Shown here piece after piece: positions 38,859 to 47,716 of a stretch of 64,000 nt of DNA; within the stretch, counting starts at the first letter, position 1, and every line of letters starts with the position of its first letter. The stretch comes from DASUPK01 sp963843085 (GTDB lineage Bacteria; Actinomycetota; Thermoleophilia; Solirubrobacterales; 70-9): positions 62,001 through 126,000 of the forward strand of contig CAWJJG010000011.1 in the NCBI GenBank assembly GCA_963843085.1, given 5' to 3'. The translations under genes were made by a program, and so were the position numbers. Under the pieces are notes generated by a model. The model had not been told where the DNA came from. It saw nothing but the letters and a program-made list of their open reading frames with translations, and ran no database searches.

Positions 38859-40021
38859 TTGATCACCACCGAGGGACCGCCGCCCCCTCCGCCCGACGGG
38901 GCCGGGCTCGGGGAGGACGAAGACGACGTGCTGGGTGACGGGCTCGACGGCGCCTCCGTCGCCTGCTGGGCCGCCTGGCGCTGGGCCTCTCGCTCGGCAG
39001 CCGCGGCCTCCTCCTGGGCCACGAGCTTGTCGAACCTTGTGAACCCGTTGTCGATCGTGGTCTTGGCGGCCTCGAGATCCTTGCTCGCCTGGTCGATCTT
39101 GGCCTGCTCCTCGTTCGACAGATCACCGGAGTCCTTGAGGCCCGTCACGGCCATCTGGATGGCGCCGCCGAGCCGTTGGTTCGCCTGCTTAAGACGCCGC
39201 TCGGCGTTGGATCGGGCCTGCTTGCCGCGCGATGAGGTGGGGTTGGCTGCGGCGGCCGCCAGGTCGAAGAGTGCGCCGCGCGCGTCGTTGATGGCGGCGA
39301 TCGTCTCTGCATCCGCGTCGCGAGCGCCCGCCGCGACATCCGCCTCGGGGACCCCGCAGGCGATTGGGAGTCCGGCATCGAAGCCGTTGGTGCCGCCGCC
39401 GCCGCCGCCGCTGATCACCAGCGTCCGGGCGGTCAGAGGCGGGGCCGCGCCGGCTTCACGGGCGCTGGCCAGGGCCGGGCCGCTCGCCTCGGAGAAGTTG
39501 ACGACGGGCGGACCGTAGAAGTCCTGAGCCTCGGTTCCCGACAGCTGCCGGTCCGGTCCGGCCGCGGCGCCGCCGGGCGGGCAGACGGACGAGCCCTCGG
39601 CCGGTGAGAGGGCGTGGAGGGCTACCGGATGGGCTCGCCCCGGCGCCATGCCGTTGACGGAGCCCGACAGGGCGATCTTCCCGCCGGACTCGGCCAGGGT
39701 CGCGGTGCCCGCAGCCCCGGATCCGTTGACCGAGGCGAGATTCACCGAATAGCGGGCATCGGCTCCCGAGACCAGAGCGGCGGCCTTGGCGTCGAGCGTC
39801 CTCAGGCGCCTCTGAAGCTGCCGTCGCTGCGCCGGCTCCGGGTTGCTGGCGAGCTGGGCGACCAACTGCCCCATCTCCGTCTGCAGGGACGAGGCCGCGG
39901 TGGCCTGCTCGAGGGAGGCGAGGGCGTCCTCGCGTCCCTGGTCGGCGCCCGAGCCGCCGCAGGAGGCGAGGGCGAGCGTCAGGACGAGGACGATCGGGGT
40001 CGCGGCCAACGGCCGGCGCAT
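38855..40021 (-). CDS. Lipoprotein, member C, with CHRD-like insertion
   Basis: 388 residues. Lipobox LALASCGGS, then GADQGREDALASLEQATAASSLQTEMGQLVAQLASNP, the family start seen at 33078 and 33925. Unlike them it has an inserted beta domain (about 90-200: ARYSVNLASVNGSGAAGTATL, GKIALSGSVNGMAPGRAHPVALHA) that resembles a CHRD domain. The helical part then resumes (NAERRLKQANQRLGGAIQMAVTG), and the end is Ser/Pro/Gly-rich. ATGA overlap with the NHL gene downstream. Confidence 0.75.
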   Translation of the reverse strand: MRRPLAATPIVLVLTLALASCGGSGADQGREDALASLEQATAASSLQTEMGQLVAQLASNPEPAQRRQLQRRLRTLDAKAAALVSGADARYSVNLASVNGSGAAGTATLAESGGKIALSGSVNGMAPGRAHPVALHALSPAEGSSVCPPGGAAAGPDRQLSGTEAQDFYGPPVVNFSEASGPALASAREAGAAPPLTARTLVISGGGGGGTNGFDAGLPIACGVPEADVAAGARDADAETIAAINDARGALFDLAAAAANPTSSRGKQARSNAERRLKQANQRLGGAIQMAVTGLKDSGDLSNEEQAKIDQASKDLEAAKTTIDNGFTRFDKLVAQEEAAAAEREAQRQAAQQATEAPSSPSPSTSSSSSPSPAPSGGGGGGPSVVIK

Positions 40022-40120
40022 GTATCTGCTCCCTTGCAGACCCCCCGTCTCGTGTTCAAGCTATGAGCGCCGACCGGCGCTGTCATCCGTAAAAGCCCGC
40101 ACAACCCGGTCAGGTAGCAA

Positions 40121-41161
40121 CTAATCGCCCGTGTTGCAGTACCGGTAGCCGGGCGGTGGGACGGCGGCGCCGTTGGCGCCTCGCACGCAACGGGGCTCGT
40201 AGTTCGGGTCCGACACCTGCGGGGCCGCCGAGCCGGTCCCGGAGCCGGAAGACGACGCGCCCGAGAACTCCGTGGCGATCTCGGCGCCGTCTTGCGACCG
40301 GTCGCAGATCGTGACCGCGGCCGCCTGGCCGCTCTGCTGCTCGCCGGCGCTGGAGCTGATGCAGAACCACTCGCCGACGGTCGCCGACCCCCCACTGCCC
40401 TGAACCTGGGTCGAGGGGGAGTAGTACTGCGCGAAGACCGCGGTCGCCTGCGCGCAGGGCAGGCTGCCCTTCTTCACCACCACGGTCAGGTCCCGGCCGT
40501 TGCGATCCCGGACCGTGCAACCCGTGGAGGCGGAGCTCGCGGCCGCCGGCTGACTCGAGCCCGTGCCGGCGACCGCGGTTCCCGCCGCGCCCACCGCCTG
40601 CTCGGACTTGTCCACCTCGCCCAGCGTCGCATCTACAGCCTGGGCGTCGGAGGCCGACAGATCGCCCTGGTCGTTCGCAAGTCCGGCTCCGGCGATCCGG
40701 GCGGACGCGCGGAGGCGCCGACTCGATTCCTTCAGCTTGGTGACCGCGCCCCGGCGAGCCAGGGCGAGCCTGCCCGGATCCCTGACGGCCGGCACCAGTC
40801 CGTTCACCGCTCCTCTCGTCTGCCCGAGTGCCGCGGTGATCTGCTCGTCGTAGCCGGCGCTCGAGCTCGACGCCGCGATCAGGTCTTTCGCCCGCGCGTC
40901 CAGTGTCTGCAGGGAGCCTTCCGCCTGGGCGCTCTCCGCGGAGGTCGGCTCGGACGGCAGGTCCGAGGTGAGCACCGCCACCTCGGCGTTGAGCCGCGAC
41001 GCATCCGTGGTCGTCTGGAGGGCGTCCAGGGCGTCCCCTCGGTCGCCCTCCGAGGAACCGCAGGCGGAGAGAGCGAGGGCGGCCATCGCGGCCGCCGCCG
41101 GCAGCAACCTCCGAGCGGGGGACGACGCCCCGAAAGGGCTACTGGCTCGAAGGCACGCCAT
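40121..41161 (-). CDS. Lipoprotein, divergent member D
   Basis: 346 residues from ATG 41161. Lipobox ALALSACGSS, then EGDRGDALDALQTTTDASRLNAEVAVLTSDL, with the same overall helical layout as the other three lipoproteins, and a C-terminal part (about 215-346) with Cys-containing, beta-rich sequence: GCTVRDRNGRDLTVVVKKGSLPCAQATAVFAQYY, GEWFCISSSAG, TICDRSQDG. The latter recalls secreted sensor domains. It lies 7 bp after the DUF2510 gene, at the end of the kinase cluster's transcript. Confidence 0.7.
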   Translation of the reverse strand: MACLRASSPFGASSPARRLLPAAAAMAALALSACGSSEGDRGDALDALQTTTDASRLNAEVAVLTSDLPSEPTSAESAQAEGSLQTLDARAKDLIAASSSSAGYDEQITAALGQTRGAVNGLVPAVRDPGRLALARRGAVTKLKESSRRLRASARIAGAGLANDQGDLSASDAQAVDATLGEVDKSEQAVGAAGTAVAGTGSSQPAAASSASTGCTVRDRNGRDLTVVVKKGSLPCAQATAVFAQYYSPSTQVQGSGGSATVGEWFCISSSAGEQQSGQAAAVTICDRSQDGAEIATEFSGASSSGSGTGSAAPQVSDPNYEPRCVRGANGAAVPPPGYRYCNTGD

Positions 41162-41168
41162 CACGGCG

Positions 41169-41894
41169 TCAGTCGATGAACACGGAGGCGTTGTCGCCGC
41201 CACGGCACACCGTCGGTTTCCCGGATGCGCAGGTCATCACGAAGTTGCGGTTGCGCGCCGGGCTGTAGGCGGTCACCACACGAGCGCGGCCGGCCCGGAA
41301 CTTGGCTGCGACGTTGAGGGCGAAGGGGCAGGTGGTGTTGGGTCCCACGGCGACTCCGCTTCCGCAGTCCCCGACTCCGAGATCGCTCGCGGTCCTGCCG
41401 GTGTCGGCGGCCGCGGCTGACCCGCCCGAGCCACCCGATCCGGATGCGGGCGGGAAGAAGCTGCCATTGCCCGAGCTGTCGGCGGCGCCGGAGTCGTGGG
41501 CCTGGAGGACCGAGTCGAGGCTGCGGCCGCCGTCCTTGCTCGCGGCCGCGTGGTTGTCGTCGTTGCCGGTCGTGAGCTGCCAGGCGCCGATCGCGGCCGC
41601 GGCGATCACGACTACTGAGACGGTGGCGATGATCACCCCGCGAGTGCCGTGAAGGAACTCTGGGGTGACCCTCTCCCACAGCGAAGGATCGTTTGCACCT
41701 CTGGCTGGACGGGCCGGAGGCGCGGCTGCGGCCCGGGTCTTCGCCGCGGCGGGCTCCGTGGCGTCTGGCTGCGCGGCGTCGGTCTCGAGCGCCCGCATGC
41801 GGTCCGTCCACGCCTGACCGTCCCAGTAGCGCGCGCGGGAGGCGTCGTCGGGGTCGGGGTACCAACCGGGATCGGGGGTGGTGCCGGGGGTCAT
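41169..41894 (-). CDS. DUF2510 single-pass membrane protein with shared extracellular domain
   Basis: 241 residues. The N-terminus is a DUF2510 motif (PDPGWYPDPDDASRARYWDGQAWTD). A Pro/Ala-rich linker, a helix (GVIIATVSVVVIAAAAIGAW) and a Ser/Gly-rich spacer follow. The last 65 residues, DCGSGVAVGPNTTCPFALNV, FRAGRARVVTAYSPARNRNF, VMTCASGKPTVCRGGDNASV, form a small two-disulfide domain also found at the end of kinase 1 (42229). The domain is extracellular; ligand unknown. Confidence 0.85.
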   Translation of the reverse strand: MTPGTTPDPGWYPDPDDASRARYWDGQAWTDRMRALETDAAQPDATEPAAAKTRAAAAPPARPARGANDPSLWERVTPEFLHGTRGVIIATVSVVVIAAAAIGAWQLTTGNDDNHAAASKDGGRSLDSVLQAHDSGAADSSGNGSFFPPASGSGGSGGSAAAADTGRTASDLGVGDCGSGVAVGPNTTCPFALNVAAKFRAGRARVVTAYSPARNRNFVMTCASGKPTVCRGGDNASVFID

Positions 41895-41920
41895 GTGGTC
41901 CGGCGGGGGCGCGCGGGCCC

Positions 41921-42289
41921 CTACTCGATTCGCGCTTTCGCGTCGGGCGGCGGCGGGGGCCCACCCGCGGGCGCTGAGGGCGCACCCGCGCTGGTGTTGG
42001 CCGCGATCTCGACGTTCGTCTCCATGACCCGGAACAGCGCGACCACCACCTCGAGGGAGACGCGCACGAAGACCGTCCAGAACAGCGCCATGAGCGGCCC
42101 CACGATGAGCAGCACGAGCGCCCCCAACCCGGCGCTGGCTGCGAACGCACTGACGACGAAGGCGAAGTAGGTGATGCCGATCGCGACCAAGGACAGTACG
42201 TACAGCACCTTGATCAGTTTGGTGGTGATCAGCGACGTGAACGAGATATCGAACAGCGACGCGAAGAAGCCTCTTGCCTGTCTCTGCAT
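41921..42289 (-). CDS. DUF4282 membrane protein
   Basis: 122 residues from ATG 42289 with GGAAGGTTTCG upstream. It matches DUF4282: FFASLFDISFTSLITTKLIKVLYVLSLV, then a second helix region AAFAASAGLGALVLLIVGPLMALFWTVFVRVSLEVVVALFRVMET. Two to three helices; the tail is Pro/Ala rich. The kinase 1 open frame, as written, overlaps its first 60 bases, another sign that the kinase frame is shifted. Function unknown; often near stress or signalling genes. Confidence 0.88.
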   Translation of the reverse strand: MQRQARGFFASLFDISFTSLITTKLIKVLYVLSLVAIGITYFAFVVSAFAASAGLGALVLLIVGPLMALFWTVFVRVSLEVVVALFRVMETNVEIAANTSAGAPSAPAGGPPPPPDAKARIE

Positions 42290-44301
42290 CGAAACCTTCC
42301 CTTGCTCTCTTGCCAACGCGGAACGGCGTTCGGTTCGGACGATGACGCTCCGAGGCCGACCATAGTTGCGACGCGGCGCCCCCCGCATCCGTAATAGGCC
42401 GCGGATTCGCAATCGCGCATGATCGCGCCGGCAGCCAAGCCGATCAGGCTGGGCGGGATCTGCTCAGTCGATGTAGACGGTCGCGCTGTCTCCCCCCGGC
42501 AGACCGTTGGCGTGCCGGGCGAGCAGTTCATCACGAAATTCTGGTTTCGCGCGGGGCTGAACGCCGTCAGCTGCGTCCGGCCGGTCGCGCGGAACTTCGC
42601 CGCCACATTGAGGGCGAAGGGGCAGGTCGTGTTCGGGCCGACCGCTACGCCGTTGCCACAGCTCTGGCCCAGGTCGCTTGCCTTCTGCCCCGACGTCGAG
42701 GCCGTGCCGGAGCCGCTGTTGACGGCCGCTATGAGCCCGTCGAACGGGGCCGCCAGCTGGCTGCGGCTGTTGTCGAGCTGCTTGATGCTGTCGCTCACGG
42801 CCGACTCGTCACTCGTCGCTCCCTCGGATGCGAACGACGATCGGAGATCCGTGAGGGCCCCTTCGAGCCCGGTGAAGGCGCTGTCGACGTTTCCCCTCGC
42901 CGACTCTGCGGCTCCGGCGGTCGCCGTGGATCCGCCGGAGGCGGCAACCTCGGCGAGGTCCGATGCGGCCGATTCCAGGCCCTTGGCGCCGGCCGTCAAT
43001 CCGTCCCGCCCCGGCGCGTCTGCAGCGAGATCGCTGTCGATGCGGTTCCCAAGATCGCCTGCCTTGCTCTGGGCCTGTCTGAAGGTCGCAACCATGCCCG
43101 ATGTGTCAGAGCCCGAGTTGACCGCGCTGCTGAGCTGGTTGGTATCCGAGCCGATCTCCCTGGCGAGGCTGACGGTGTCGGTCGAGAGCTGGAGGGAAGC
43201 CGTCGAGCCTCCACCGGACTTGCCTCCCCCACCCGAGCCGAGCAGCAGCACCGCCCCCGCTCCGATCGCCGCCACCGCGATGACCGCACCGACGGCGATC
43301 GCCCCACGCCGACCGCCGAGCTTCTCCCCTGCCTGCGCGGCCGTCCTCGAGATGCGACTGGTCGCGCCAGGCTCCGTCGTGTGGGAGGCGGGAGCGGCGG
43401 CCTTGGTCGGCTTGCCGCCTGCGGGGACGGTCGCGGCCGCGAATTCCCGGGTCTGATTCGAGACCTCGCCCTTGCCCGTGGCGGCCGCCATCGCCTCACG
43501 CCCGAACTCGCCCGCGGTCGGGTAGCGGTCGGCCGGGTCCTTTGCCATCGCCCGCTGGATCGTCGCCACCAGCTCCGGGCTGACGTCGTCGAGCGGCGGC
43601 AGGGGCTTGGACAGGTGCGCGTAGATCTTCGCCACCTCGGACTCGCTCCCGTACGGGGGCTTGCCGGCTAGAGCGTGGTAGAGGACGGCGCCCAGAGCGT
43701 AGACGTCTGCCCGTGGGTCGAGCTCGCGCCCCTCGATCTGCTCGGGCGCGACGTAGTCGGGCGTGCCAAGCCACTGGCCCGTCTTGGTGACCCCACCGAC
43801 CGTCTCGCCGCTCTTGGTCAGCCCGAAGTCGGTCAGGTAGACGTACTCCTTGCCGCGTCGGTTCTCGAGCAGGATGTTGGCCGGCTTCACGTCCCGGTGC
43901 ACGAGCTTGAGCTCGTGTGCGGCGTCCAGACCGTCCGCCACCTGGCTGACGATGCGCGCGGCGCGCTGTGGGTCCAACCGGCCCACGCGGGCGATCTCCG
44001 CGCCGAGGTCCGTACCGTCGATCAGCCGCATCGCGACGAAGAGACGGCCGTCCTCCTCGCCGGCGTCGAAGACCGGAATCACGTTCGGGTGATCGATGGA
44101 GGCCGCCAGTTGCGGCTCGCGGCGAAACCGCTCCTGGAATCCCTCGTCCTCCGCCAGCTCCTCGGTGATCAGCTTCAGGGCAACGGGCTTGCGCAGGGCG
44201 ATGTGGGTGGCGCGGTAGACGATCCCCATCCCACCGCGCCCGATCGGCTCCTCGACGCGATATCCCCCGATCGTCGAGCCCGTGGAGACCGGTTGCGGCA
44301 T
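42229..44301 (-). CDS. Membrane Ser/Thr kinase 1, frameshifted C-terminus
   Basis: As written it is 690 residues. The kinase domain (about 14-275) has GRGGMGIVYRA, Lys43 in VALKLI, Asp137 in LVHRDVKPANILL, DFG 158-160 and GTPDYVAPEQ. A juxtamembrane linker leads to one helix (333-355) and an extracellular helical region (about 365-560). The tail GNGVAVGPNTTCPFALNV up to TVCRG matches the DUF2510 protein, but a C6 tract at 42492-42497 lacks one base relative to its sister sequence. The correct frame would end ATVYID at 42464. The remaining 80 residues are therefore probably spurious. It is 12 bp after the FHA gene. Confidence 0.88.
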   Translation of the reverse strand: MPQPVSTGSTIGGYRVEEPIGRGGMGIVYRATHIALRKPVALKLITEELAEDEGFQERFRREPQLAASIDHPNVIPVFDAGEEDGRLFVAMRLIDGTDLGAEIARVGRLDPQRAARIVSQVADGLDAAHELKLVHRDVKPANILLENRRGKEYVYLTDFGLTKSGETVGGVTKTGQWLGTPDYVAPEQIEGRELDPRADVYALGAVLYHALAGKPPYGSESEVAKIYAHLSKPLPPLDDVSPELVATIQRAMAKDPADRYPTAGEFGREAMAAATGKGEVSNQTREFAAATVPAGGKPTKAAAPASHTTEPGATSRISRTAAQAGEKLGGRRGAIAVGAVIAVAAIGAGAVLLLGSGGGGKSGGGSTASLQLSTDTVSLAREIGSDTNQLSSAVNSGSDTSGMVATFRQAQSKAGDLGNRIDSDLAADAPGRDGLTAGAKGLESAASDLAEVAASGGSTATAGAAESARGNVDSAFTGLEGALTDLRSSFASEGATSDESAVSDSIKQLDNSRSQLAAPFDGLIAAVNSGSGTASTSGQKASDLGQSCGNGVAVGPNTTCPFALNVAAKFRATGRTQLTAFSPARNQNFVMNCSPGTPTVCRGETARPSTSTEQIPPSLIGLAAGAIMRDCESAAYYGCGGRRVATMVGLGASSSEPNAVPRWQESKGRFRCRDRQEASSRRCSISRSRR

Positions 44302-44313
44302 GTCCTCCTCTCC

Positions 44314-44913
44314 CTAGCGATTCGCGAAGTACAGAACTATCGCAACTGCGGTGGCGATCACGACAGCGTATGAGACCAGGGTGGCCTCCGCCCGGCGCGC
44401 AGCGGAGCCGCGGACCCGTCGCGGTGGCTTCACCTCCCCGAACGCCGGCGGTGCTTCCGGCTCGGCCCGCGGGATCCGGCGGACAGCCGACGGGATGACC
44501 TCGGGCGGGGCCGGCACGTCCCCGCTGGGACCCTTCGGGGCGGCTCGAGCGTCGCCGCCTGGGCTCTCGACCGGCGGCCGGACACCGGCGGGAGGCCGGG
44601 TTTCGGGCTCCGGGGAGGCCGCCCGCGGGGCCGACTCGAGCTGGAGCACCGTCTCGCCCACCCGCACCCGGTCCCCGGTGCGCAGCTGCTGCGCACCGGC
44701 GACTCTGTGCTCGTTGACGAAGGTCCCGTTCCGCGAGCCCAGATCCTCGATCTCGACCTTGCCGTTCCTGATCGCGATGGAGGCGTGGCGACGGGAGACC
44801 TCTCCATCCGGGACCTCGATCTCGCAGTTCTCCCGGCCGATGACGGCCTCGCTGCCGACCTCGTGCCGAACGCCTTTGTTCGGGCTCACCTCAACCAGCA
44901 GGAACTCGCTCAC
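44314..44913 (-). CDS. FHA-domain protein 2 with C-terminal membrane helix
   Basis: 199 residues. FHA domain (about 3-95): HEVGSEAVIGRENCEIEVPDGEVSRRHASIAI, EDLGSRNGTFVNEHRVAG. A Pro-rich linker (about 96-170) leads to one helix, LVSYAVVIATAVAIVLYFA. This mirrors the 34790 protein. It overlaps kinase 2 upstream by four bases and lies 12 bp before kinase 1, so it is probably an adaptor or substrate of these kinases. Confidence 0.92.
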   Translation of the reverse strand: MSEFLLVEVSPNKGVRHEVGSEAVIGRENCEIEVPDGEVSRRHASIAIRNGKVEIEDLGSRNGTFVNEHRVAGAQQLRTGDRVRVGETVLQLESAPRAASPEPETRPPAGVRPPVESPGGDARAAPKGPSGDVPAPPEVIPSAVRRIPRAEPEAPPAFGEVKPPRRVRGSAARRAEATLVSYAVVIATAVAIVLYFANR

Positions 44914-45782
44914 GCCGCCGGCCCCGGGTTCAGGTGGGTGACGCCCGCCGCAACCTGGACGATGCGCGCGTAGGCGGTTGGGGTGGGCGGACGCGCCTCC
45001 GGCTCCTTCTCGAGTGCCTGCAGGATGGCCCAGCCGAACCTGTCTGGAAGGTCCCCGCGGCCGACGCAGGGATCGGCCGGCTCATCCTGGAGATGCGACC
45101 ACATCACCCGCATCCCCTCGCGGTCGGCGAAGGGGGGCGCCCCGGCGATGCATTCGAACAGCACGCAGCCGAAGGAGTAGATGTCCGCAGCCGGGGTGAT
45201 CTCGTCGCCGCGGATCTGCTCCGGCGCCATGTAGTCCACCGTCCCGAGGGCCTGGCCGGGGCGGGTCAGGAGGCTCGCCCCCTGCTGCTTGACGAGGCCG
45301 AAGTCGGCCACGTACGCCCGGCCACTCTCATCCAGCAGGATGTTCTGGGGCTTCAGGTCGCGATGAACCATGCCGGCGCGATGCATGGCGTCAAGCCCCG
45401 AAGCGACGTGTTGCGCCATCGTCACGGTGGGCTCCACCGCCAGCGCCTCCTCCCTGTCGATCAGCTCGGCGAGGGATCCTCCGTCGATCACCTCCTGCGC
45501 CATATAGGGGCTCCCCTGGAATTCCCCCTCGTCGAGGACCGAGACGACGTGCCGGCTGTCGATCCGAGACGCCGCGGCGGCTTCCCGCTTGAACCGCCGG
45601 CGTAGATCCGGATCGGCCGCCAACTCGGGACGAACGACCTTGAGCGCCACCGCTCCCTCCGGGCCCAACGCCCGGTAGACGTGGCCCATCCCCCCTATAC
45701 CGAGCTGCGACTCGATCCGATAGGGGCCCACCTCGGTGCCGGGCTTGAGCTCGCCCGAGGTCGTGCCGCCATTGCCTTTCAT
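44910..45782 (-). CDS. Soluble Ser/Thr kinase 2
   Basis: 290 residues from ATG 45782; the open frame further upstream is a shadow of the neighbouring gene. It is essentially a bare kinase domain: GIGGMGHVYRA, Lys in VALKVVRPELA, VHRDLKPQNILLD, DFGLVKQQG, GTVDYMAPEQ and SFGCVLFECIAG. There is no membrane helix or sensor domain, so it acts in the cytoplasm. ATGA overlap with FHA protein 2 strongly suggests they work together. Confidence 0.93.
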   Translation of the reverse strand: MKGNGGTTSGELKPGTEVGPYRIESQLGIGGMGHVYRALGPEGAVALKVVRPELAADPDLRRRFKREAAAASRIDSRHVVSVLDEGEFQGSPYMAQEVIDGGSLAELIDREEALAVEPTVTMAQHVASGLDAMHRAGMVHRDLKPQNILLDESGRAYVADFGLVKQQGASLLTRPGQALGTVDYMAPEQIRGDEITPAADIYSFGCVLFECIAGAPPFADREGMRVMWSHLQDEPADPCVGRGDLPDRFGWAILQALEKEPEARPPTPTAYARIVQVAAGVTHLNPGPAA

Positions 45783-45790
45783 CGGAGATC

Positions 45791-46342
45791 TCACCTCGTC
45801 GGGATCTGGTGAGCCCCCGAGGGGCTGGGCTTGAGGTCGAGCGGCTTCGCGTGCACGCCGGAGGCCTCCTGGACGATCGGGCCCGGGCCGGCCGCCGACT
45901 CGGCGGCCGAGACGATCACTGGCAGACGCACCTCGCTCGGCGGAATGGACCACTCGATGCGTCGGAACTCGGCCGCGGATTCGATGTAGGTGAGCGAGAC
46001 GATCGGCAGCAGAGCGATCCGCGTCGCAGTCGCCAGCAACCACGAAGCCCAGAACAGGGCGATCGCCTCGAGCGGGGACAGGTTGAGCTTGAGGATGTTC
46101 GCGAGGACGTAGATGAGCCCGAATTCGAACAGTGCCAGGATCCCCGTCATCCAGGGGGGCTGGTACTTGAGAATCCAGGAGTAGACGCAGCTGTCCAGGG
46201 TGACGCCGAGCAACAGGTAGACGCCGATCAGCACGATCCAGTCGGGCCTGCCCGTGACGATCGACAAGATCGTCCCCAGCAGCGCCGGCAGGACGATCGT
46301 CGCGACTCGGGTGTGAACTCGGCCTATGGGAGTCGGGCACAT
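45791..46342 (-). CDS. Multi-pass membrane protein of unknown function
   Basis: 183 residues with about four helices: VATIVLPALLGTILSIVTG, WIVLIGVYLLLGVTLDSCVY, WMTGILALFEFGLIYVLANIL and LEAIALFWASWLLATATRIALLP. A soluble tail of about 55 residues follows (ESAAEFRRIEWSIPPSEVRLP). It lies 8 bp before kinase 2 and 15 bp after the oxidoreductase gene, so it belongs to the signalling operon. No family recognised; a partner or substrate of the kinase is possible. Confidence 0.75.
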   Translation of the reverse strand: MCPTPIGRVHTRVATIVLPALLGTILSIVTGRPDWIVLIGVYLLLGVTLDSCVYSWILKYQPPWMTGILALFEFGLIYVLANILKLNLSPLEAIALFWASWLLATATRIALLPIVSLTYIESAAEFRRIEWSIPPSEVRLPVIVSAAESAAGPGPIVQEASGVHAKPLDLKPSPSGAHQIPTR

Positions 46343-46357
46343 TTCATCCGCACCGAT

Positions 46358-47716
46358 CTAGGCGAGCTGCTCCGTCTTGCGCACCCGGCGCAGCTCACGC
46401 GCGGTCTTTCGAGCCAGGCCAACCTGCATCGCAAGCCGGCTGGGGAATCTTCGGTAACGCAGCCGCTCGGCGCGCGCGACATCGCCTACGTATCGCCGAG
46501 CTATGTACTTGAGGCCCGCGATCGTGTCCCCGTTCGGCACCACCGTGTTGGCGTTCAGCCCCATCATGCAGAGGCGGGAATCCTCGCGGTCGAGAGGCGG
46601 CACGCCGCAATTCGTCTTCAGCCGGATGCGCTCCCTTTCCACCGGCACGCCGTAGGTCTGGGCGAGCCTGCGCAGCACGGGCAAAGAGAACGCCGACTTT
46701 ACGAATCCCGTTCCGCAGACGATGCCGGTGAGGTCGAGCTCCGATTCGGTGCCCTGGTGGAGCTTCAGGCGAATGCGAAGCCCCGCCGGTCCCGGCTCGA
46801 TCCGGGTCACCTCGCCCACCGCTTCCTCGAATAGGCCCCGATCTCGCCCCATCCGGATCTTCTCCGCCCAGCCGCGTCGCTTGGGCGAGGTGCCCCTGAG
46901 GGCCTGGCCGAGGAAATCCATCCTCTGTTCGAATGAAAGCCCCTGAAAGGCGTCGATCCCGCTGCCGTCGAACAGGCAACGAGGGACGTTCAGGTCCTGC
47001 TCGTCCGGCTCGGGGTTCCGCCGCAGCGCGATGCACTGTGCGTCGGCCTCAATCACGTTCGCCCACTCGTTGACCGAGGCGATCCCGGAGCCAACGACGA
47101 GGTAGCGGCCTCCGGCCTGGTATTGCTTGGGCTCGTATGCCTGCACGACCCGGTCCGCGATCGCGGAATCGTTGCGGGCCTCCCCGTAGACACCGGGGAA
47201 CGACAGCGGTCCGTGTCCAATCGCGATCATCGCGTGCTTGGCGCGCCCGAGCAGCTGCGCGTCGTCGTCATAGAGAGAGAAGTAGGCAGGAGGCCCGGGC
47301 TCCCGGACGATCCAGCCGACCTTGCGGCCGCCGAGCACGCGTGCCTCGTATCCCAGCTCCCTGCGGACGACCGCGGCCTCCGTCAGGATCTCCGGCACCC
47401 CCGGGTTGAACTTGCGCCCCACGGACCGGATCAGCGGCGAGGGATCGACGTGCGAGTAAGCCTCCAGTTGGGCGAACGTCGGCCAGTCGGCGGGCAGGAA
47501 GTGGGACTCCGACTCGGAGCGGAGCACGGTCTGGCCGAGATTCCAGGCGAACTGCTGGTAGGTCGCAACGGGGTTCGCCTGCTCGCCGAAGATCCCTACG
47601 TCCGCCGGTTTGAATCCCAGGTAGATGGCCGTCGTGTAGACGAGAAGCGCCCCGAAGCCGTCACCCACCACCGCGAGCGTGACGTCAGCCGGTGCCGAGC
47701 CCTGCCCGTTCTTCAC
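46358..47716 (-). CDS. FAD/NAD(P)-binding oxidoreductase-like protein
   Basis: 452 residues from GTG 47716. It opens with a Rossmann strand VTLAVVGDGFGALLVYTTAIYLGF (GxGxxG variant GDGFGA), has a second dinucleotide-type motif YLVVGSGIASVNEWANVIEA around residue 205, and IVCGTGFVKSAFS in the last third. The N-terminal text QFAWNLGQTVLRSESESHFLPADWP is characteristic of a poorly studied actinobacterial flavoprotein-like family. Substrate is unknown. It is the first gene of the kinase cluster, so it may be regulated by phosphorylation. Confidence 0.7.
   Translation of the reverse strand: MKNGQGSAPADVTLAVVGDGFGALLVYTTAIYLGFKPADVGIFGEQANPVATYQQFAWNLGQTVLRSESESHFLPADWPTFAQLEAYSHVDPSPLIRSVGRKFNPGVPEILTEAAVVRRELGYEARVLGGRKVGWIVREPGPPAYFSLYDDDAQLLGRAKHAMIAIGHGPLSFPGVYGEARNDSAIADRVVQAYEPKQYQAGGRYLVVGSGIASVNEWANVIEADAQCIALRRNPEPDEQDLNVPRCLFDGSGIDAFQGLSFEQRMDFLGQALRGTSPKRRGWAEKIRMGRDRGLFEEAVGEVTRIEPGPAGLRIRLKLHQGTESELDLTGIVCGTGFVKSAFSLPVLRRLAQTYGVPVERERIRLKTNCGVPPLDREDSRLCMMGLNANTVVPNGDTIAGLKYIARRYVGDVARAERLRYRRFPSRLAMQVGLARKTARELRRVRKTEQLA

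Noticed and set aside
38238..39518. Plus-strand frame of 426 codons
   Set aside because: It is antisense to NHL repeats and the CHRD-like lipoprotein; the repeat pattern is a mirror of the true genes.
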